This document shows, one piece after another, positions 56,493-59,883 of a DNA stretch of 59,883 bases. This DNA is from an uncultured Alistipes sp. (GTDB lineage Bacteria; Bacteroidota; Bacteroidia; Bacteroidales; Rikenellaceae). The notes beneath the pieces were generated by a model, which did not search any database, was not told the DNA's origin, and was given only the letters and a program-made list of their open reading frames with translations. A program made the position numbers and the translations under genes. Positions within the stretch are counted from its first letter, which is position 1, and each line of letters opens with the position of its first letter. The stretch is from contig URBK01000019.1 of the NCBI GenBank assembly GCA_900546065.1, positions 1 to 59,883 of the forward strand, written 5' to 3'.

Positions 56493-57683
56493 ATGATGAT
56501 TATGAAAAACATAATGAAATTAATGTTGCTCGTCGGCGTTATCGGCTTCTCGGCTTGCGAAGATCCGGACGGTTTGGACAACTGGTTCGACAAACCGGAG
56601 GCAGATCGCAATATGGAGCTGATTCTTCCGGGCGAGGAGTTGATCTTGACGGAGGAGAACTCCGGAGAGTCGTTGACTTTCTCGTGGAATGCGATCAATC
56701 CGCCGACGGAGGAGTACACGATACGTTACGTGTTCAAACTCGGCATTCAGGGCCAGAACTATACACCGGCACTTACAAGTGGTGACCTGACTTCGGATGT
56801 CACTTCGTTCACCATTACGAAGCGAGCCCTGAACCGCTTCCTGATACAGGATTGCGCTCTTGCTCCCGATGTGGAGGTTGAGTTGCAGGCCAAGGTTTTG
56901 GCTTACATCGAGGGCGGTACCTTCTATTACAAGCCTACGATCTCGGAAAAGACGATGATGGCTATGGCCTACGACATTCCGTTGCAGCGCCTCTATATTG
57001 TAGGAGACGCCAATCCTGCGGGCAGCGGCTTGGAGAGTGCTGTGGAGATAACCAGTCACAACAAGAACTTCTTCTATCAGAAGATTGGGGTACTGAATCC
57101 TAATTCGTCTTTCATCATAACCACTCAGCCCGATGCCATGTATCCGGCATTCGTCCGCAATGGTGACAGCGAGATGGTATATGTGACCTCGGAGACTGAG
57201 GCTGCGCAGTACAGTCAGTTCACGACTCAAGGTGCCTATGTCAGCGGTGCTCTCGGCACGGCCAATACGTTTGCCGTCAGCGTTGATTATAATGATGAGG
57301 CCGATGTACCGACGGGTAGCTGCTATGTGGGCCGTTATTGCACGCTTCCCGTATATGTAGTTGGTGATGCCATCACGGGCGGCTGGGGTACGTGGGTTGC
57401 CTTGACTTGGGATTACAAGAATCCTGACGAGATGACACTCTCGGGCGACTTCTTCGATAAGGCTACCACCAACAGCGAGGGTTGCTTCAAGATGCACTCT
57501 ACGCAGTCGTATAATGATCCTTCGTGGCGTCCGGCTGTTGCGAATGCCGATCCCCGTACGGATAATCGTGTGGTAACATCGTATTCAGGTGATCCTAAGT
57601 GGAATATTCCTGACGGCGCGGCCGGCAGCTATACGCTCCACTTTAAGAACCATGAGTTGTGGATCAGTCTGGAGGCTAATTAG
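56493..57683 (+). CDS. SusE/SusF-like surface lipoprotein
   Basis: A 396-residue lipoprotein (lipobox GFSAC). The N-terminal SusE-like Ig domain (LILTEENSGESLTFSWNAINPPTEEYTIRYVFKLGIQGQNYTPAL) and two C-terminal starch-binding-like repeats (LYIVGDANPAGSGLESAVEITSHNKNFFYQKIGVLNPNSSFIITTQPD; VYVVGDAITGGWGTWVALTWDYKNPDEMTLSGDFF) match SusE/SusF-type glycan-binding proteins. It is the last gene of the second locus. The start could also be ATG 56502 (MKNIMKLMLL). No enzyme gene is linked, so the locus is an uptake or binding unit. Confidence 0.85.
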   Translation: MMIMKNIMKLMLLVGVIGFSACEDPDGLDNWFDKPEADRNMELILPGEELILTEENSGESLTFSWNAINPPTEEYTIRYVFKLGIQGQNYTPALTSGDLTSDVTSFTITKRALNRFLIQDCALAPDVEVELQAKVLAYIEGGTFYYKPTISEKTMMAMAYDIPLQRLYIVGDANPAGSGLESAVEITSHNKNFFYQKIGVLNPNSSFIITTQPDAMYPAFVRNGDSEMVYVTSETEAAQYSQFTTQGAYVSGALGTANTFAVSVDYNDEADVPTGSCYVGRYCTLPVYVVGDAITGGWGTWVALTWDYKNPDEMTLSGDFFDKATTNSEGCFKMHSTQSYNDPSWRPAVANADPRTDNRVVTSYSGDPKWNIPDGAAGSYTLHFKNHELWISLEAN

Positions 57684-57718
57684 TGCAGAGAAAACCTTAA
57701 TTCCTCTTAATTTTGTCA

Positions 57719-57750
57719 GCGGCGGGGCAGTGATGCCTCGCCGCTTTTTT
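57719..57750 (+). terminator. Terminator of the second SusC/D locus
   Basis: An 11-bp stem (GCGGCGGGGCA with TGCCTCGCCGC, one G-T) with loop GTGA, followed by six T. Confidence 0.95.
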
Positions 57751-57756
57751 GGTGTC

Positions 57757-57898
57757 TGAGTCCGAGCCTAAGTCCGAGTCCGAGTCCGAGCCTGAGTCCG
57801 AGCCTGAGTCCGAGCCTGAGTCCGAGCCTGAGTCCGGGTCCGAGTCCGAGTCCGAGTCCGAGTCCGAGTCTGCTGTCTGCTGTCTGCCCTCTGCCCTC
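57757..57898. repeat. Hexanucleotide tandem repeat, then a short 7-base repeat
   Basis: About 19 units of the six-base motif GAGTCC or GAGCCT (57757-57870), forming partly a 12-base higher-order unit TCCGAGCCTGAG. Four units of TGCTGTC or TGCCCTC (57871-57898) follow directly. It lies just downstream of a strong terminator and has no start signal, so it is unlikely to be coding. Confidence 0.95.
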
Positions 57899-58381
57899 TG
57901 AGCCTGCCGTAATGACTATTGAACCCGAACCACCATCAAGATCACCTCTTAGCTTGGACTTGTTCATGGTGTCTGTCATAGCATCTGCATTCCTTATTAT
58001 ATATATGTATATAGTGTGATTTACCACGATGGTAATGATATTTGCAGAGGCCGAGCGTTCAAACCAATGTAAATCCGTCGCCGAGACAGATGGGGCATGC
58101 GTATATATTATGGGGTGGCAGCCATGTGGGCGAGTATTGACCGGGCACTTTGCCTGTTGTGTTCATGCCATGCTGAGGCCTGCCTGCTGTAATCTTATAT
58201 ACCGTATTTAAGGCTTGGGGAGGTATTTGACCTTACTGTTGAGACTGGATATCGTGGAGTAGGGGTGGACTGCCGGTTTGTGTGACGATGTAGACTCAAT
58301 ATTGTACGTACAACACAAAAAGCTAATAGTCAGACGGCTATACTTTCGTTTTGAAAATTGTGAAGAAAAAATCGAAAATAA

Positions 58382-58752
58382 TTTGGATGTTACGAAAATA
58401 TGTCGTTACTTTGCACCCGCTTTGATGAAGGAAATACTTCTGAAAAGCAAGGTTCTTAAGAAAAGTTTTTCGAAAAAATCTTTCAAAAAGATTTGGAAGT
58501 TGTCGAAAAACGCCTTACCTTTGCACCCGCTTCGATGAAGATAACACTTCACGAATGCGAAAGTTCTTAAGGCGGTTTCGATGATGAAAAAAAATCTTCA
58601 AAAAGATTTGGAAGTTATCAAAAAACCTCTTACCTTTGCACCCGCTTCGATGAAGATAACACTTCACGAACGCGAAAGTTCTTAGGACGGTTTGATGATG
58701 AAAAAAATCTTTCAAAAAGATTTGGAGATTTGAAAAACTTGCCTTAACTTTG
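58382..58752 (+). promoter_or_regulatory. Tandem array of four rRNA promoters in about 115-bp repeats
   Basis: Four repeats each carry -33 TTTGG, a roughly 20-bp spacer and a -7 box. P1: TTTG 58382-58385, degenerate -7 near 58407. P2: TTTG 58492-58495 and TACCTTTG 58516-58523. P3: TTTG 58607-58610 and TACCTTTG 58631-58638. P4: TTTG 58721-58724 and TAACTTTG 58745-58752. P2 to P4 have exactly 20-bp spacers. Unit spacing is 109, 115 and 114 bases. Shared flanks include CACCCGCTTCGATGAAG after each -7 box and a palindrome AAATCTTT-AAAGATTT overlapping each -33 box. Confidence 0.9.
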
Positions 58753-58929
58753 CACCACTTTCCCACTCTTCGGAGCGGGGTTGTGACAGAGATGAAATTC
58801 CGAACAAAATTGGAATAAAGTTCTTTGAAGATTTTGAGCAGCTAAGAAAGTTTTATCCACTCTCTCAAGAGAGTGATTTCAAACAATACCTTTGAGATTA
58901 GAGCTAAAGATTTAAATAATTCATTTAAT

Positions 58930-59883
<954 letters not shown>

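Larger units (their letters stand above)
57684..58929. other. Non-coding region between the second SusC/D locus and the rRNA operon
   Basis: About 1.25 kb without a credible gene. It contains the terminator, the hexanucleotide repeat, a 12-bp palindrome TTGTACGTACAA (58302-58313) and the tandem promoter array. A GTTCTTTGAAG segment (58820-58830) resembles the boxA-like antitermination site seen in rRNA leaders. Confidence 0.6.

Noticed and set aside
57716..58027. Open frame encoding a Gly-Leu repeat through the hexanucleotide satellite
   Set aside because: A six-base repeat keeps all frames open by its nature; there is no ribosome binding site or signal sequence.

Overview
The window looks like chromosome of a Bacteroidales member, most likely an Alistipes-type Rikenellaceae. 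The evidence is the 5' part of a 16S rRNA gene at the right edge, Bacteroidetes promoters (-33 TTTG, 19-20 bp spacer, -7 TAnnTTTG) ahead of many genes, SusC/SusD pairs, PorX, fimbrillin/DUF4493/PCMD surface proteins and DUF4837. Most genes are fairly GC-rich. The left edge (1-1629) and some domains of the surface lipoproteins are visibly AT-richer.

Layout. 1-1629: an NVEALA-type small exported peptide and a beta-propeller lipoprotein. 1692-17886: mostly housekeeping genes, namely metF-metH, an iron alcohol dehydrogenase, tRNA-Arg, a TlpA-like lipoprotein, mntP, a His-rich protein with a TonB receptor, efp, polysaccharide deacetylase-ubiX, a DUF4837 lipoprotein, greA and sod. 18078-18816: a zeta-toxin-like kinase and a 51-residue partner. 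19004-28922: a tight eight-gene minus-strand operon (fimbrillin-like, two DUF4493 lipoproteins, DUF4493-PCMD, two small barrels, PCMD) ending in a class A beta-lactamase. 29189-36581: an S9 peptidase, then NUDIX-porX-tsaE, then dsbD. 36650-57683: a GH2 glycosidase and two SusC/SusD loci separated by rpmI-rplT. 57684-59883: a hexanucleotide repeat, a tandem rRNA promoter array and the truncated 16S gene.

How the parts work together. MetF makes the methyl donor used by MetH. PorX is the regulator family of the type IX secretion system. The SusC/D loci import oligosaccharides, and the GH2 enzyme beside the first may process them. The eight-gene operon would build a cell-surface assembly of unknown purpose.

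The most striking observations are these. A run of nine G lies in codons 12-14 of the second SusC-like gene, where loss or gain of one base gives an immediate stop (predicted phase variation). About four near-identical 115-bp promoter cassettes precede the rRNA operon. The eight-gene surface operon is coupled to a lipoprotein-type beta-lactamase.
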